Source: Membranipora membranacea (lineage: Eukaryota; Bryozoa; Gymnolaemata; Cheilostomatida; Membraniporidae). Taken from it: DNA of 64,000 nucleotides. The stretch spans positions 14,938,948-15,002,947 of the forward strand of contig OU612071.1 in NCBI GenBank assembly GCA_914767715.1, in the 5' to 3' direction. Positions 11,099-25,100 of this stretch are shown here, piece after piece. The notes under the pieces are model-generated. The model did not search any database. It was not told the DNA's origin and worked only from the letters and a program-made list of their open reading frames with translations. Each line of letters opens with the position of its first letter. Position 1 is the stretch's first letter. The translations under genes were made by a program, and so were the position numbers.

Positions 11099-13484
11099 GA
11101 AGCTTATAACTGGACTCAACTCAACACTGCTGTGGCATTCATTAAAATGTGGCTACAGGAGGTCCTTACCACGCCCGATGAATAATCACCAAACAGATAC
11201 CAGAACTAAGGCTATATCATCATCCTAGCTTTAGCTTTTCCCGTGTCCTCTTTACTCTAGAAACTAACGTTTGTTAAATAACTATCTCCTAATTTAAAAA
11301 TCTACTTTGTTTAATGTATTGAAGATGTTATTCAGCTGTGTTTGATGTCTGATATTGATAACCAATTGTTTTTCTCAAGCTGCAGTCAGGATATGGAAAA
11401 AAATTTCTTTATTTATCGGTTAATCTCGGGTTGTACCTGCCTGCGACCCCTTATGAATAAAAATTACTGTATGCTGAGATCTAAAGCTTTATTCCTCAAG
11501 CTTGTTTCTCACGAACACTGAATGTTTTCTTTGAAAAAATGTTTTGCTCTCTGTGAGAATTGTTTAGAATTTTGTTTTGGCAGCAAGGCATCTACTCTAC
11601 TATATATATACACACATGGGGAGTCTAGTTTCTGCTCATGTACCGATTGTGCACCAACATGTCAACTCAGTTTCCTTGTAGGGATCGAAAAGGCTACAGG
11701 CCCGCTCTGCTTCCCCGCGCACCCGCAAGTTTCAGTATTGCGCAGATATTTTGAGTTTGTGGGTTGTACTTATATTGTCTTCATAGGTTTCCAACTGCTA
11801 GGAAGTTTTTTCAAAATGACATGAGAGGGAAACTCCGGTAAATGATTTTCTTCAATTCTAACCCTCTTGTGGGTTGGTAAAGGAACCCCCTAAGCTCATA
11901 TCAGTGTGTTCAAGTACTACTAGTAAAGCAATAGGACTTTTAGATGGGTTGGGCCATTCATTTTTTCACTTTTTCACTTCGCACAAATTATGACTTGTGA
12001 TCTTACGGTGTCGGTTACTGCATCACAAGTACCCAATGCATTAGCTACGTTACTTGTGGAAAGGAGTAAGTTTATCTCTTTGTCTCCTTGCTTGTAAGGA
12101 GTACTGCCTCCATGTTAACAGGCAAGAAGACCCTACACACCCAGTGTATGAGTTTCACTCGCCATACATGCATGCCTTTAGTGCACGCCCACGCCAACAA
12201 AGGTGTAACAGTTAGGATTACATTACAAATCGATTTTCTTTTTGCTTTTTGGTAATGTTGTTTTATTGGGATAGAAAATTTTCTATACATTCACGGAGAC
12301 ATGATTTTGTTGTATTTCCTTGCCGATAATAGATGAAACTGTGATAGAACTAGACATCAAGAAACGACCATAACGTTTTAATACCTCTATGAAAACAGAA
12401 ATATGAGTTCAAGCACACGATTGACTAGATTGAGAGTTCACATAAAACAATAAAAGCACAATGCTCCAGTATTTTAGAGAAAAAGACAGGAGTACAGACC
12501 ATGGTAAAAAAAAGCATACTCACTCTCGTGATCTGACTGGGCATGTAGATCACTGATAAACTAGGCTATCATTACCACAAAGCAGGTGTCGTTAGGCTAA
12601 GTATGCATCATGCGTGACTTGAATTTGCGCATGTGCAAGAACAATGAGTTTAGTTTGGGTTCTGATTGCAACTTTGGAAAGGGGAAATATCCCCTGCATA
12701 AACTGTCAATCAAAATCAGCAAATAATGACAAGAGAGGATAACAAATCCGCACGCTTTGGGGAGTATGTCACCAGAGCAGGTAGCCAATCAGATGGCTTC
12801 GGAATTCCGAGACTCAATTTTGCAGAGAGCAGCTCATGCCCGGAGCTGAGCATGCGCAGAATGAAAAAAAAGTAAAACTAATCATTGCATTCATTCCACT
12901 CCTGTCCATAGCAGTCAGTCTCACATGAATTCTTAGTGAAGTTTAGCTATAGCAAGACGTGATTATCGCTCGTGAGCACCAGTAAGACAGATATGTGATC
13001 TATCTCCCAGGAGGAATTATTTTCCATATTTTGCAGCCAATAAAAGCATCCCAACAATATTCAGTGGCGTTTTATCATGTTTCCATTGCGCACACTATCG
13101 TTTGGGGGTAAACAGTAGTCCAGTTGCAGTTTCGAGATCTCCAGTTGGACTCCAAAGAAGTGGTGACCGGTTCTTCTGCAAAATGAGACAACAATATCAG
13201 TGAACAGACAATGGATGGTCCTTTAGGAGAGCAACTAACATTTATGGAATTCAAACAAAAATAACTCAAAACCTGCCCACATACTGTCCACATAGAGTAT
13301 TGGGATTGTTATTGTTATTGAGACAACTTCTTAAGCTACTATTGCTGGGCAGGGCCATGTGTGCTCATCATACACAGAACACTATATTGAGCGTTAGCTT
13401 GGATCACCATTCAATAACATGCCGCAACCTCAATAACCTGCCTCACTGCTGTATACGGTGTCCTTTGAAAGTTTATTATTAGGT
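11099..13484. other. Intergenic DNA, no supported gene
   Basis: Only short ORFs without recognisable domains or good splice context. Contains a short TA/CA microsatellite near 11600. Confidence 0.4.
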
Positions 13485-14285
13485 CTAGGGTGCTCATTAA
13501 ACACTGTATAGCTCAAAGATAACTAATTGAGGCTTTCATCTCAGAATTGTCACTCATTTTTTTTGCTGAAACAGTTTGTCAAAATCAGGCAGTGTAATCA
13601 ATGGTCAATTCCATTATTTTTTCAAATATCACCATGATAAAAAGTCACAGAGTTCATTGATTTCATACTCTGATTTTGACGATTAGTTTGCGCAAATTAT
13701 AAGCCAATTCGAAGATTAGAGTCTCAATTAGTTTAAGTGTAAGTAAATAGCAAATGATTTCAACATGCATCAAGAAAGGATCACCCACAGTAGTGCAGTA
13801 AACTACCAAAGACAGAAAAGTCTCATGATCTTTGATCATGATAATTAGAACAACCCCTCTGAAATTATTGCATCATACCATAGTCATCATTTTCATGACC
13901 GACTTAAACCCAGATTTCACTTCGTCTTCATGCCATCTTCACCCAGTTCACCTTCTTCAAGCAATAAAATAGCAACATCCATATTTGAAATGGGGTGGAA
14001 ACTTAGCAGACATTTTTAAACACAACTTGCAAATATAAACCAAGTGTCAGAGTTACCCTCTCTTAGAATTTTCAATAGAAGGCACCTTCTGAATTTACAT
14101 ATTCATCAACATTTTTCTATAATTTGTGTGCTTTACAGCAAGCTCAGCACCGTGCGGGTCAGATGAAGCCCATTCATTGCAAATACTCTATGGGTAGTAG
14201 TAAAACGCTATTAATGGCCTAGAACAGAAATATCAGAGTGATTCCACAAACAGTTCAATGTAAAAAAATCCCATAAGTGAGTATT
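13485..14285. repeat. Diverged duplicated segment, copy 1
   Basis: Colinear over ~0.7-0.8 kb with 15925-16515. Shared anchors in the same order are GTGCTCATT, AACTCAAAGATAA, TAATTGAGGC, ACCATGATAAAAA, AACATGCATCA, GTGCAGTAAA, and a block near the end matching the candidate exon of copy 2. In copy 1 the exon-like block contains in-frame stops, so it looks non-functional. Confidence 0.6.
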
Positions 14286-15458
14286 ATTGGCATTTTACTT
14301 GGGTATGTAACACCACATCTTGTGAAAGTGACCAAAACAAGGTAGTTACATCCCCGCGCAAAGAACCCCGTTCTTTACTTTTCCATTCGTTGTGACCTGT
14401 AGAGGTAAGAAGCTCTCCCAGTGGTCGAGGCTAGGACTCTCACGTGAATGCTGAGCGAAGTTAAGCTATATGGAGACCACACAAAGTCAGTAAAACAAGT
14501 AAACACCATACCTTCACCAAACCAATACTCTTCACCTGGCAACGCAGCCTTGTAAGAATCTCCCGGATCTGTGCTTACGTCCGTTTCACCAACTCAACCT
14601 CCTCCACTGAGAGGCATCTGCAATAAAATTTTAATTTACCGTACAATGTGGAAGTAAGGCAGGAGGTGAGGAAAGGTGAAGCAATCGAGGCACAACGCGA
14701 AAAAACCAAATAATATGTGATCACGCAACAAAACAGTCGAACGCAGCAGTGATGCAATGACAGGTATGAGCAGTCAATAGTCAAGCTTTGAATAGGGAGA
14801 ATAATGAGATAGCTAAAACCTGTACCTGCATCAAAGATGTGTTTTGGTCGCATGTCTCTCTTTTCATAGGCTGCCTCCGCTGGCTTCCAGGCTATCCCAC
14901 TTGAACAGTCACAGGTAACATCTCCTTAAGCATAAATATTATTATTAGTATAATATGTCATGTCATTTCTGTATCAATCATACACTCCATCCAAATATCA
15001 ACTAACCAAAAAATGCAAAGATGGACAATGCAATGGACACAAGGATGAATGGTATAGCTATTTAGAACATTATGGACTAGATAATTTCTGATCATAAAGT
15101 TCATGATCGCCTTCTCATACACAACGAACAGACAATACCCTTAATGTGAAGTATCCATTTGAGCAGCTTTGAATATCGTGAAGGAAGATGAATTCACCAG
15201 TATGATTGAAATAGACAAGTCTGGATGCTTGAAAAGATGAGTTTTCATTCATCAGAATAAGGAAGCCAACTAGAAAACTGAAATTTTTTCTCATGGCCCT
15301 AGTTATTTTAATTTGAAGAATGCCCATGCATTTCAAACTTTGCATCAGAGACAGTGATCAAGCCTAAAAAAATATAGAGCATTGGTAAGAGAGGGTTAAA
15401 ATATAAACCTACTTACCAAAACAGTACTTGGCAGGCTTTACCAAGCTGACACCTTCTT
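14286..15458. other. Unassigned stretch between duplicated segments
   Basis: Contains a few splice-like signals on the minus strand (an acceptor-exon-donor pattern around 14575-14620) but no domain I recognise. No gene can be supported. Confidence 0.35.
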
Positions 15459-15674
15459 TCAGACCAACAATGTATCATCATTATCACTTCGGTGAGGTTT
15501 TGGTGGAGGTATTCCTAATGGAGGGAACGCCATCACCTTGGTCACAGCAGGTGTTAACAGCGACAGTGGTGAGACAGGTACACCAACAGAGACTGGCCTG
15601 CTAGTTTGTATTGAGGTGGAAACTGTATCAGATGCGTGAACTGATGTTGGTAGCAGTACACGTTTTTTGAGACT
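15459..15674 (-). CDS. Candidate terminal exon, unrecognised Ser/Pro/Val-rich protein
   Basis: An acceptor TTTCAG precedes a 72-codon open frame in phase 0 ending in TGA at 15459-15461. The peptide is rich in Ser, Thr, Val and Pro (for example SVGVPVSPLSLLTP and FPPLGIPPPKPH) and ends DNDDTLLV. It reads like genuine low-complexity coding sequence from a C-terminus. A possible upstream start exon is 17277-17339 (21 codons from ATG, starting MQGELGRISLFG, followed by GTAAGT), with a second possible exon at 17087-17132. I could not chain these in one consistent frame, so the gene model is incomplete and its function unknown. Confidence 0.33.
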   Translation of the reverse strand, partial: SLKKRVLLPTSVHASDTVSTSIQTSRPVSVGVPVSPLSLLTPAVTKVMAFPPLGIPPPKPHRSDNDDTLLV

Positions 15675-15924
15675 CTGAAACAGCAGACATATTAATAAAT
15701 AAAGACACCACTTATCATGCTTTACCCAAGCCTTGACAATTTAGATACAGGCATGCATTTTTCTCAGACACAAAGTCTTCTGGCAGATAATCAGTCTCAA
15801 TTCAAGTTGATTTTGTTCTTTAACTGAAAATCGTTTAGGTAAGAATTAATATCAAATGGATCAAAATGCATCACAGCTTAACCTCAATAAAATGCCTCAC
15901 TTATGCTTAATATGATTTCCCGTG

Positions 15925-16515
15925 AAGTCTAAGGTGCTCATTGACTCCGTATAACTCAAAGATAAGTAATTGAGGCATCAACCTCAGAATTATCACCTTA
16001 CGGGCAATAATTTGCAGAAAATGATTGTCAAGATCACGGAGTGAAATTAATGAACGATGTCATTATTATCAAATTGTACCATGATAAAAAATTGTCACTT
16101 CTTCACCTATTTCACTGATCATATACCCCGATTTTAGCAATCAGTTTGTGTTAATTATTTGCACATACTGAGATCAATGCCTCAATTAGCATACGCATAC
16201 GTATATGGCAAATGGTTCCAACATGCATCATAAAACAATTACCCAACAGTTGTGCAGTAAAATACCAATCACATAAGTCTCGGTCTTAGGTCTATGATTA
16301 AGACACTGCACAACATTGTGAGATGAAGTGCTTGGAATGGAGCACGATTTTTAAGACCTACCCTCAGTTTCAGGACATGCTGTGCCATCTCTACAGCTAA
16401 GTGGATGCTCCCAGAGCAGGATAGATGAAGTCATCCGTTGCAAATGTACTACGGTTGTTAGTGAAACACTCTTGTTAGCCTGGAACAAAAAAAAGTCAGA
16501 TTCGGCAAACAGTTT
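15925..16515. repeat. Diverged duplicated segment, copy 2
   Basis: Colinear partner of 13485-14285. Its minus strand keeps an exon-like block at ~16362-16480, with acceptor GTTCCAG and donor GTAGGT and an open frame starting ANKSVSLTTVVHLQR. The matching block in copy 1 is interrupted by stops. Confidence 0.55.
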
Positions 16516-17839
16516 TATGTAAAAACGTAATAGTGAACCTAGCAGGGGAAAGTTAGTACCAGCAGTCAGGCCTAACCAACTCTCTAACACACAGATGTAC
16601 TCAGTATGGCAAGGCATTTAGAGCACACAAACTGTCTTGAACAGATGCAACTTTGCTAGTGAGGACGTTTATTCCAAATTGTACTAAAGAAGGTATTTGC
16701 GCTCCTCTAAGTTCTCCCACACACACTGAGCTACACTGAGCTACACTCTATACCCCCTCCCATGCAATGAAATAACCTCCAAACCGCATCAAACCTCTAA
16801 CATACTAAATTTGTATGTATAAGAGGTACCCGTTTTTTTCTTGCTAGAGTCTGCCCCATGGTGAATTAGTGATATCAGCTGAACTAGAGGTGGATTGCAT
16901 ATGATAGAAAAGAAAGGCAATGATACCAAATCCAGAAGGTGTTACAATAACTACACACAACAAGGAGTGGGAGACATAAGCCTTGAACTGTGATGCAGAC
17001 GCTTGATGAACAGTCTGTAATAGAGACTACTGAGCAAAACAGGTCACAAGTTATATAAATTAAATATGACTGAGCTGACATTTTACCCAGAAAGCATTGC
17101 GTCTGGCCAACTTCATCATCCTTTCCTTGGTTCTAGCCTACTGTCATCTCCGCTGACATTGGATTCAGTTTATGTTTATTCCAAAATACACTCAAGGATC
17201 AGGGATGTAGTCTAATGTAGGATCTCCTGTGGAATATAGATTGAGGAAAAACATACAGATCGTTTTGAAAACTTACCGATAGAATGAAATCATCTGTTAT
17301 GACACCAAACAGGGAAATACGGCCTAACTCTCCCTGCATAGTGACCTAGAACATTCTGGAATAAATAACCACAGTTACTCTCCAGTAGTTTCACTCTTCT
17401 TCTACACTGTAATTTTTGAATGTTCATTGCTCAATGCTATCCTTTTTTCTTTATGTTCCTTTCTAGAGATAACAGAAGTGAATAATGATAATCTGCAACG
17501 TTGCCATAGTTGTTACACAGCATGTTGCCAGCTTTTTAAAGCAAACTAAAGCACATGGGACTCCATGAGGGGCTGGTCAATGTTGAGATTCGCATGTTCA
17601 ATCAATTGTCATTTAATGAAGAAAAGTGTCAGTATAATGCATCTTGTCAAAACCAATGTTGAAAAAAGAATAAGGCTTAAGCCAGTCATCTAGACTAGTT
17701 TATAATAATGCATATTGAGTAGATCTTCTCAATGTTTGTCCAATCCAACCCTGGATCTTGGAGGGCAAGTTAAACTTAACCACAGAAACCCAGGTTTTGG
17801 AATAGTCGACCTTGAATTAACTGACTGAATTATCCAAAC
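16516..17839. other. Stretch with candidate minus-strand exons only
   Basis: Apart from the possible exons at 17277-17339 and 17087-17132, nothing can be assigned. A short tandem of ACACTGAGCT lies near 16725-16745. Confidence 0.3.
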
Positions 17840-18088
17840 CTGGGGAGTCTTTCAATTAGAAAAAGCGATCCTTTACTAGAGCAAGTTATCACTATCACAT
17901 TGCTCAAAATTATCACTCACTTGGTCTTTCAATTAGACAAAATCGCTTCCAAATCGCTCACTCAGAATGTATATAGTTCCATCAAGTGACTGAGAGATCT
18001 GAAAGCGAGAGCCTAGCAGGTATCGCTCACTCACTGAGTGAGCGATCAGATTACGATATTGGCTGTTTCTAATTGAAAGACCCCCCAG
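17840..18088. mobile_element. Foldback MITE with 23-bp terminal inverted repeats
   Basis: The left end reads CTGGGGAGTCTTTCAATTAG. The right end, reverse complemented, reads CTGGGGGGTCTTTCAATTAG, a single mismatch. An internal third copy of the TCTTTCAATTAGA block lies near 17931-17945, so the element may be a rearranged dimer. A perfect 25-bp palindrome (18022-18046, arms ATCGCTCACTCA) lies near the right end. Flanking AC dinucleotides on both sides could be the target duplication. No coding capacity. Confidence 0.75.
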
Positions 18089-19142
18089 ACTAGATAAGTA
18101 CCATCTATTTGGATATTTGGCAAAGTATACATGGTTGTAACAAGGTGTAAAAAACTCCTTAGTTGTAACTCCAGATACCTACTATGAGTTAGAGGTCCTG
18201 AGAGAGTCCTCTTAACTCCTTGCTTGCTTGAACAGTCCAACTAGTTCAATGTGATGTTCAATAGAAGAAATCAGGTCGTGGAGCCAGTAGCAGAACCCCA
18301 TCATCCAGTCCTTGGGTCACTCCAGGCACTCATTTCTGTGGTTGTCTATCCATCCATCAACACTGTCACTAGCCTACATCATACAATCATCATCATTCAT
18401 TGAAGAATAATATTGAATCACAGAAGAGAAGTGAGAAGAGGAGAAAGATATATCTTAATTTATACAGTACCATAGCTCCATATGCACATCATTATTGACC
18501 TTTATATCACTGATGCCAATGCATATCTTGCTTGGCTACTATAAGCAGCTTCACCAAGATTTCCATGTCATTAAAGGGATAGAGAGACTTAAATTATAGA
18601 TTTTTGCTATCTGGAGCACAAAATTGAAGGTCATTGGAAGGTCATTTGACTAAGCTCCTTGATTTGATTGGTCTAAGAAAGATCAACTTTGATTGGTTTA
18701 TGGTTAAGCACTGAGTTGGAGGTGAATCTGATTGGCTGTTTAATAAGGTGACTTCATTGGCTGAACACTCTATGGAATACCCTCATGTAGGTGTTCCCTA
18801 ATAGACTGCTGTAGGGGAAACCCCTTGGGCTGGAAGTAGCAATGTGATAACTATTATCATAAGTATGCAACAGAATATAGTGCCCAACTCCTTGGTCCAA
18901 CCAGCTTTCCTAACCAGGGCAATGAAAGTGAAGTGCACTGATCAAGGGGTTGCACAAAGCCCTTAATTCTCTGCTGTGTGTACAATCGAGGAGTTGGAGT
19001 TTATCTAAACTCTTTGGTACAATATTGAAGATGTAGAGCATTAAACATAGGTTATTATCTTATGTAATATTACTTTATTTACCAAAAAAAAGAAAACAGT
19101 AATTATATATATCCTAAGAACTAATGTTGTGTCCTTCACATT
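18089..19142. other. Unassigned DNA left of the MULE gene
   Basis: No gene seen. Contains a candidate MULE left-end repeat at ~18597-18645 (listed separately). Confidence 0.35.
18597..18645 (+). repeat. Candidate MULE left terminal inverted repeat
   Basis: The block beginning GATTTTTGCTATCTGGAGCA and ending ATTGGAAGGTCA recurs inverted at ~26845-26893, on the other side of the MULE gene, and again in direct orientation at ~27062-27115. Orientation and position fit a terminal inverted repeat pair enclosing an ~8.3-kb element. No matching 8-10-bp target duplication was found. Confidence 0.45.
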
Positions 19143-22100
19143 TCACAGGACTGCCACGCCACGATCGATGCATGGTTTACATGTGAAATTGTCAATATCT
19201 CCTGTGATCGGGCAGTACGCTGTTGGGGGAATCCGAATGCAGCCTTTATGGTACCATTCACGGCAATCAGGACACTCAACCATATCATCTTTCATTGGCC
19301 CATTCGGATTCCAAGGCATTCGGCATACACAGTATACCTACAATCAGATAGATCATGATATTGAGAAATATGTCGGCACTAAAACATGAAAACTCTCAGT
19401 GATGTGGAAATCAAAATTATCTCGTTCACGATAGTCTTTACTACAACAACGACACACTTTATTTGCCTGATATACCTGATATGACAAACATTGAAGCTGC
19501 AAATATTCTCACCGAGAAAGACTTGTGGCGATCAGCGGTATCAACTCTCGGCACAGGTCTAGACTGTTTTGGGAATGACTCCCATTTCTGGTTGGAGAGG
19601 CATTTGAAAAAGTGCATCCTCATCTTTTGCTGGTCCATTCTTATTTTCCGTGGGTCACCGCCGTTGAGCAGTTCTACGAGGTTTGCTATGGCGAATAGGC
19701 CACAGTCTACTCCCCCTTCCTGTCTCTGCACATTCTCTCTCCTGAGCCTCACCTTCTTTGATGGCGTCTTCACAAGACCTAAAATTAATAAAATCTCAGC
19801 CGTTGAATAAAATTTTGGTGCTGCTGCTACCTATCTAAATCAAAATGAGTTATAAATCAAATTTTAATGATTGTTTTGTGACTTTGAAAGGAACGCATCA
19901 TTTTAGTGGTACAGTGTATAAATATTTTTAGTACATCTATCTTAGAGCAAACGAACAAATCTTTGTAAAGCTTTGTAAGCACATAATAGGAGCGTCATAC
20001 CTGACAAGTCTCCCTTTTTGGTAGGGAGCCTCCCAGTTTTTAGGGGTATTTTCCACCTCCTCCCTATCTCCCTTTTTCCTCCCTTTTTTCAGCTTCCTTC
20101 ACCCAGACGACTTTTTAAGCTTCTCGTTGCAAGAAAAACTATGTTTTCCTACCCCCACAGTACATATACCTATATATAATTGCCTATTAACATACTATCT
20201 CTCCTCGTTCGTATAAAGTGCAACAATATAATTTGTGAAATCAGGTAAAATTACGCATTCATAATATGAACGCTCTAGTTTTGGCTCAAAATAAATGACA
20301 ACAAGGGCCAAATTACACCTTCACTGCTGGACACGCAGAGTGGTACTCCGGGCGGGAGTTCGTTCACGGATACCTCCTGATTTCTGGGTCTACCAACTTG
20401 TCATGTATGAGGAGCGTTATTCAAAACACGATGATGATAATGTTGTTTATATAATTCAAAGGTGTATTCATCCGGCTGTTATGTTGATTAGATGTGGTAT
20501 AATGGAATTCTAGTTTTTTGCCCATTGTGGCATCATGTCTGTTTTCCTCATCATTGCTTTATGAATGGAAGTCATCTTTATATCCTGTAGCTAGAACAAA
20601 ATAAATCAGTCAGCTTGTAAACGCCAATCGATCATCGATCTAAATTACAACAGATAATTGTGTGATTAAACTGATTTTTTTTGTCATCCCCCCCCCCCCA
20701 TTCTCCCCAAAAGCATCAGAAAATGAGACCTTCAATATGTGTGATTGATACTTACTTGCAACTGCCTGGAAAATTTTGAGAGTCGGAGTAAATCCCAGGC
20801 TGTCAAAATAGCGCACATCATTATCCCCAGCAGCAATGTTGGTGACTGATACCCAGTGGTTTGCACCCTTCATGTAAAGAACCTGGCAAAAGTCTCCATG
20901 ATTGAATAGCAGTGCAGGTTCAAAGCAGCTCTTTCGCTGTATTAGCAGGCAGTCCTGTGTTACCACATCCTTGTGCTGTTTGGTAATCAGCTTCAAAGAC
21001 TCAGTTATGAGGTCGCTATCTAGCTGCTCATGAGGGTCCAAAATCAATGACAAGCTAATAGCCAGCTTCTCATTATGATCAGCTGCTGGTTTTGCGTTTG
21101 TTGTGTCAGCTGATGCATCTTGCGAAGGGCCCTGGGTGTCTATCGGCTCTATATTTGCCACACTGTTGGTAGATGGTTCACATGATTGATTGATGTTATG
21201 TATAGGTATGGTAGCTATGGGTGCTGCATCCAACTGGCCGTTCACCGGGGAGCTGTCTGTGTGCCACCTAAATCCTTGCTCACTGAGTGGTTGTCGCATG
21301 TCATCGTCAGGTTGAGAGAGAGTTTCACATGACTTCAAATCCGAAACTATGAATCCAGATAACAGTCCTTGATTGGTGTATTTCAGAGGCCTTCTCTTTC
21401 TTGGTTTTAGATCGCAGTCTTGTGTGCGTATGGACTTCCTCTTCCTTGGTCTAGATGATACCATGGAGGCTGGCACTATTGGAATATTAGATACAGTCTT
21501 TGCTCCTGCAAGATATCCATTCTTGATATCTGTTAGCTGAGACAGCATAACATTCGCTGACTCGATGGATTGGTTTTCATATGTAAAACCTGTCAACTGT
21601 CTGATTGATTCTCTTATCTGCAGATGAATCTTTGATAGTATAAGATGTTCTTCCTCAATTTCTGGCTTCTCATCCTCAATAGCACAATCATCATGTTCCT
21701 TCTTCGTACTGGAAGTATCTTGAGATGAAGATGGTGGTTGTTCAATATCAGAATAGTGTTCTGGTATTACAGAGCTATCAATCGTCCACCAGGGATTAGA
21801 GAGGGTCTGAGGGATAGTCAGCTCACCATCTGATGTGAGCCAGGTTTTAATAATGTGTTTACATGGATAACTATGACGAGAGAAGTCAGGGCAGCTGCAG
21901 CGTGGGTTCTCACCTGCACTCATCACATAGTCATGCATACCAAGTTGTTTTGCTCCAGTCAATCTTCCCCAGACATGTTTTACGAAGCGGTGCGGCCTTT
22001 GATGCAACGCAGTAGGTATTCTATGGTTATAGCGGCGATTGAGGGTGGTTAGGCTTCTATTGTCTCCACAGTATCTGAAAAATCATCCGATAGCAATATA

Positions 22101-25100
22101 AATAATGATGTGGGGATACACAAAATGAATTGCTGCTTCCCAATTTTTCTAATTTCTTTTTATATAGGCGACAAATAAAAATATAGGTTGAATTCCTATA
22201 ATTATTCTGAAAACGCCCCAAGTGTCAAGTCTTGCAGTTTAGGTTCTTCTATTCAGAAGACGCTGGGTTATTTATAGTTTAGTAACCGTTATATGCTAGG
22301 TTGGGCCAAACTTCCAAGAAATAAGGTATACTCAAATTGTAAGGTATACTCAGGTTCTTACTTCTTGTAACGCCTTGAGTGCCAAGAGACAAGGCGCTTC
22401 ATGAACTGCACTAGGTTTAGCTGCCGTGGTCCCTTTGTAAACTTCTTAACAGAGTTGTTGAGCGACTCTACACCATTATTTGTGCGTACTGATCTCAGTA
22501 ACCTCTCAGTTTTGAAACAGTGCACCCAACGCTGCAATAAGTATTTTTATTCATTTTCATAATACATAAGAAGTTCATTTTCATATGTAGCCTCTACTGC
22601 TCACTATAGCCATTCAATGAAGTACTGCCGTCCAACTCTGGTAAAAAATGTCACAAGGGTTCTGCTTAAATTCAATTTTTGGGATAATGTTCACCTTATC
22701 AGTTTGCAGCTAAGTCACTATTCATGTGACACGGGTATAGCAATGTACTAGAATGTAAAGTTAGTAATATACCTGACACATCTCCTCTGAAAGCCAAGTT
22801 TGTTTCATGTACATCTGAAACTTTGGATGCGCCTTCCATTCAGTACTCTCCAAGAGTCTCTCCCTATTCTTCTTGTAATCTGCCACTGTAGGTGAGTCAG
22901 CTAGCGGTATCAGGAAATCTCTTTTCAGAATTGCTGCAGTTGATTTTGGTATCCCATTATCAAGCTTCACCAAAAACCTGTTCCATGCCTGCATGCGGTG
23001 AAAATCGCAGAGAAGCACATAAGTATCTGCAAATGGAATAGAAAAGGAGTTTGAAAGATCAATGTGGAAACAGCAAAGCCCACTGGCGTTTTGTTTGAGT
23101 ATGCTATTGTTACGAGTTACAATCCATTTTGGATAGCGTCAGTGACTAACTTTTATAAGTAAAGGCCATCCAGAATCCCGGATGAGTCCGTACATGTGTG
23201 ATATGTCTTTACACTGGGTAAGGTTGTAAGATGAAGAAAACTTTTACCTCAAAACTTGCAATGGGAATTAAGCATGATATTGATCAGTAGTCAAAATCAA
23301 AATTTTTCAGCTAGAAAAATTATTTAGGCAGGCATTTATTATTATTTATTAACCAGGCAGAGCAATGAAGTTAAATCTTTACCACTGAAGGTAAATATTA
23401 TATCATTTTCTTAAGCTTGAGCCTTGAGGACAATATAAGAGAAGGGATGGCAACTAATGGATGAATTTAGATTTTTGTTGACAGATATACCTTTAAAAAC
23501 ACTTTCGACTGCCTTGTGTTCTGCTGCGCAGCAATCCGTCATCCAGTAAGCTGGCTTCCAACATGGATTCCACTCTGAAAGCGTGTTGAGAGCTTCCTTG
23601 ATAGAGTCGGTGGTCTCTGCGGAAACCAAAAATGTGCCGACAACCTGATATCCTGTATTAGTAGGTACTACCACAAAGAACATGGGTAGAGAATACTTTG
23701 TTGTCTTGTACGTAGCATCTAGTAAGCAAATCTCATCTCCATACCGTCTCATCAAGTCCTGTTGATTTTTGGTTTGGTGGACCAGCAGAAAGTTTTCCTT
23801 CAGCGTGTTGTCAAGCGGTCGGAAGAAGACCCTGTGATCATCTGAGTTATTTAAGCTAGCCACATACTCCTTCAAATTTACCTGGTCATCAGTAGAGGAT
23901 CTATGAAATTTAATCCAAAGAGAGTTATGTATAAGTATCAAAATAAAAAAATCATAAAGCAAGTGACCTAAATCATTGATAAATCTATGTCAGAATCATC
24001 GCACTATTGAATTCCATTTGCTGTTTATATATCTCAAAATGCTTTGGAGACCGGAAAGTGGCTGACAGCACCCAACATGGTGATACTTCATGCCTCCCAG
24101 TTCATTTTGCTTCCTCTACCAGAAGTATAATATGTGTAACAACTTTAACACAAACTTTATGCTGCCAATACCAATAATAATAATAATTGGTCCCCATACT
24201 AAAAGCAAGACAAATTATATTATATTTTAAACTTACAATTCCGTTGCGAGGGTTGAGTAGATTTTGTTGTAGATGGCTTTGTAGTCGGGAAAGAAACGTT
24301 TATTCGGGGATAACGGAGTTGTGCTTCGGTCGTAAATCTGTGTTCGAACAAAGTCTTTCAGATGGCCCTCCATTGTTTGTGTATCAGTTATTCCCTCATT
24401 TTTCACCAAATCTACCAGTTTTTCGCCAACCCTCGCATCTAAAGGCTGTCGTCCGGGAGCATTCTATAAAAATGACATGAAAAATGTGTACTGTGGAGAG
24501 CATATATTCTGACTACAGCAATATAAAAGATGTGGCAAAGAGACTAAGTATTTCATAACATTTCATAGTATTTCATAGTCTTTGGTGGAGATATTGCAAA
24601 TAGAAAAATTTACCAAATATTAGATAGAGTAAATAAATGCAAAAAGAAAATTAAATCTACCAGATAGGAATGTAGGTGGAAATTTTGTTGATGCAACGCT
24701 GAATGGCCATGTATTGCTTGTCTTCAGATGCTAAAATTAAATCAGCCAGGGTGTCTACTCCCCACAACCCACTCTTATTGTCCTTGGATAATCCTACAGG
24801 GCAAACAAATAAACAACATTGGTGTATTTAAAGTTATTCAAAGGCTAAATTAGGAGAGATATTTCTCAATGCAGTGACAGACAAGGTAGCTATTATGATT
24901 ATGATTATCATAGCCACATTCTAATCAGTCATGGCTGAGTGTTTGCACTTACTTTTCCAGTGAAATGTCCATCATGAGCCTCAATTGTAGGCAGTTCCAA
25001 TACAAACTGCTCTTCAAACATCAGCTGATCCCGACTACATGCTGTCAGTTTACTTCTCAGCAGTTTTTTATGCCACAGTGTATTTTTCTCAAGCTGAAAT

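Noticed and set aside
11522-11824. 100-codon Cys-rich ORF that might be a small secreted peptide
   Set aside because: No convincing signal peptide or splice context, and the composition follows local sequence; treated as chance.
19129-19389. + strand 86-codon ORF
   Set aside because: Antisense to the PHD-finger exon of the MULE gene.
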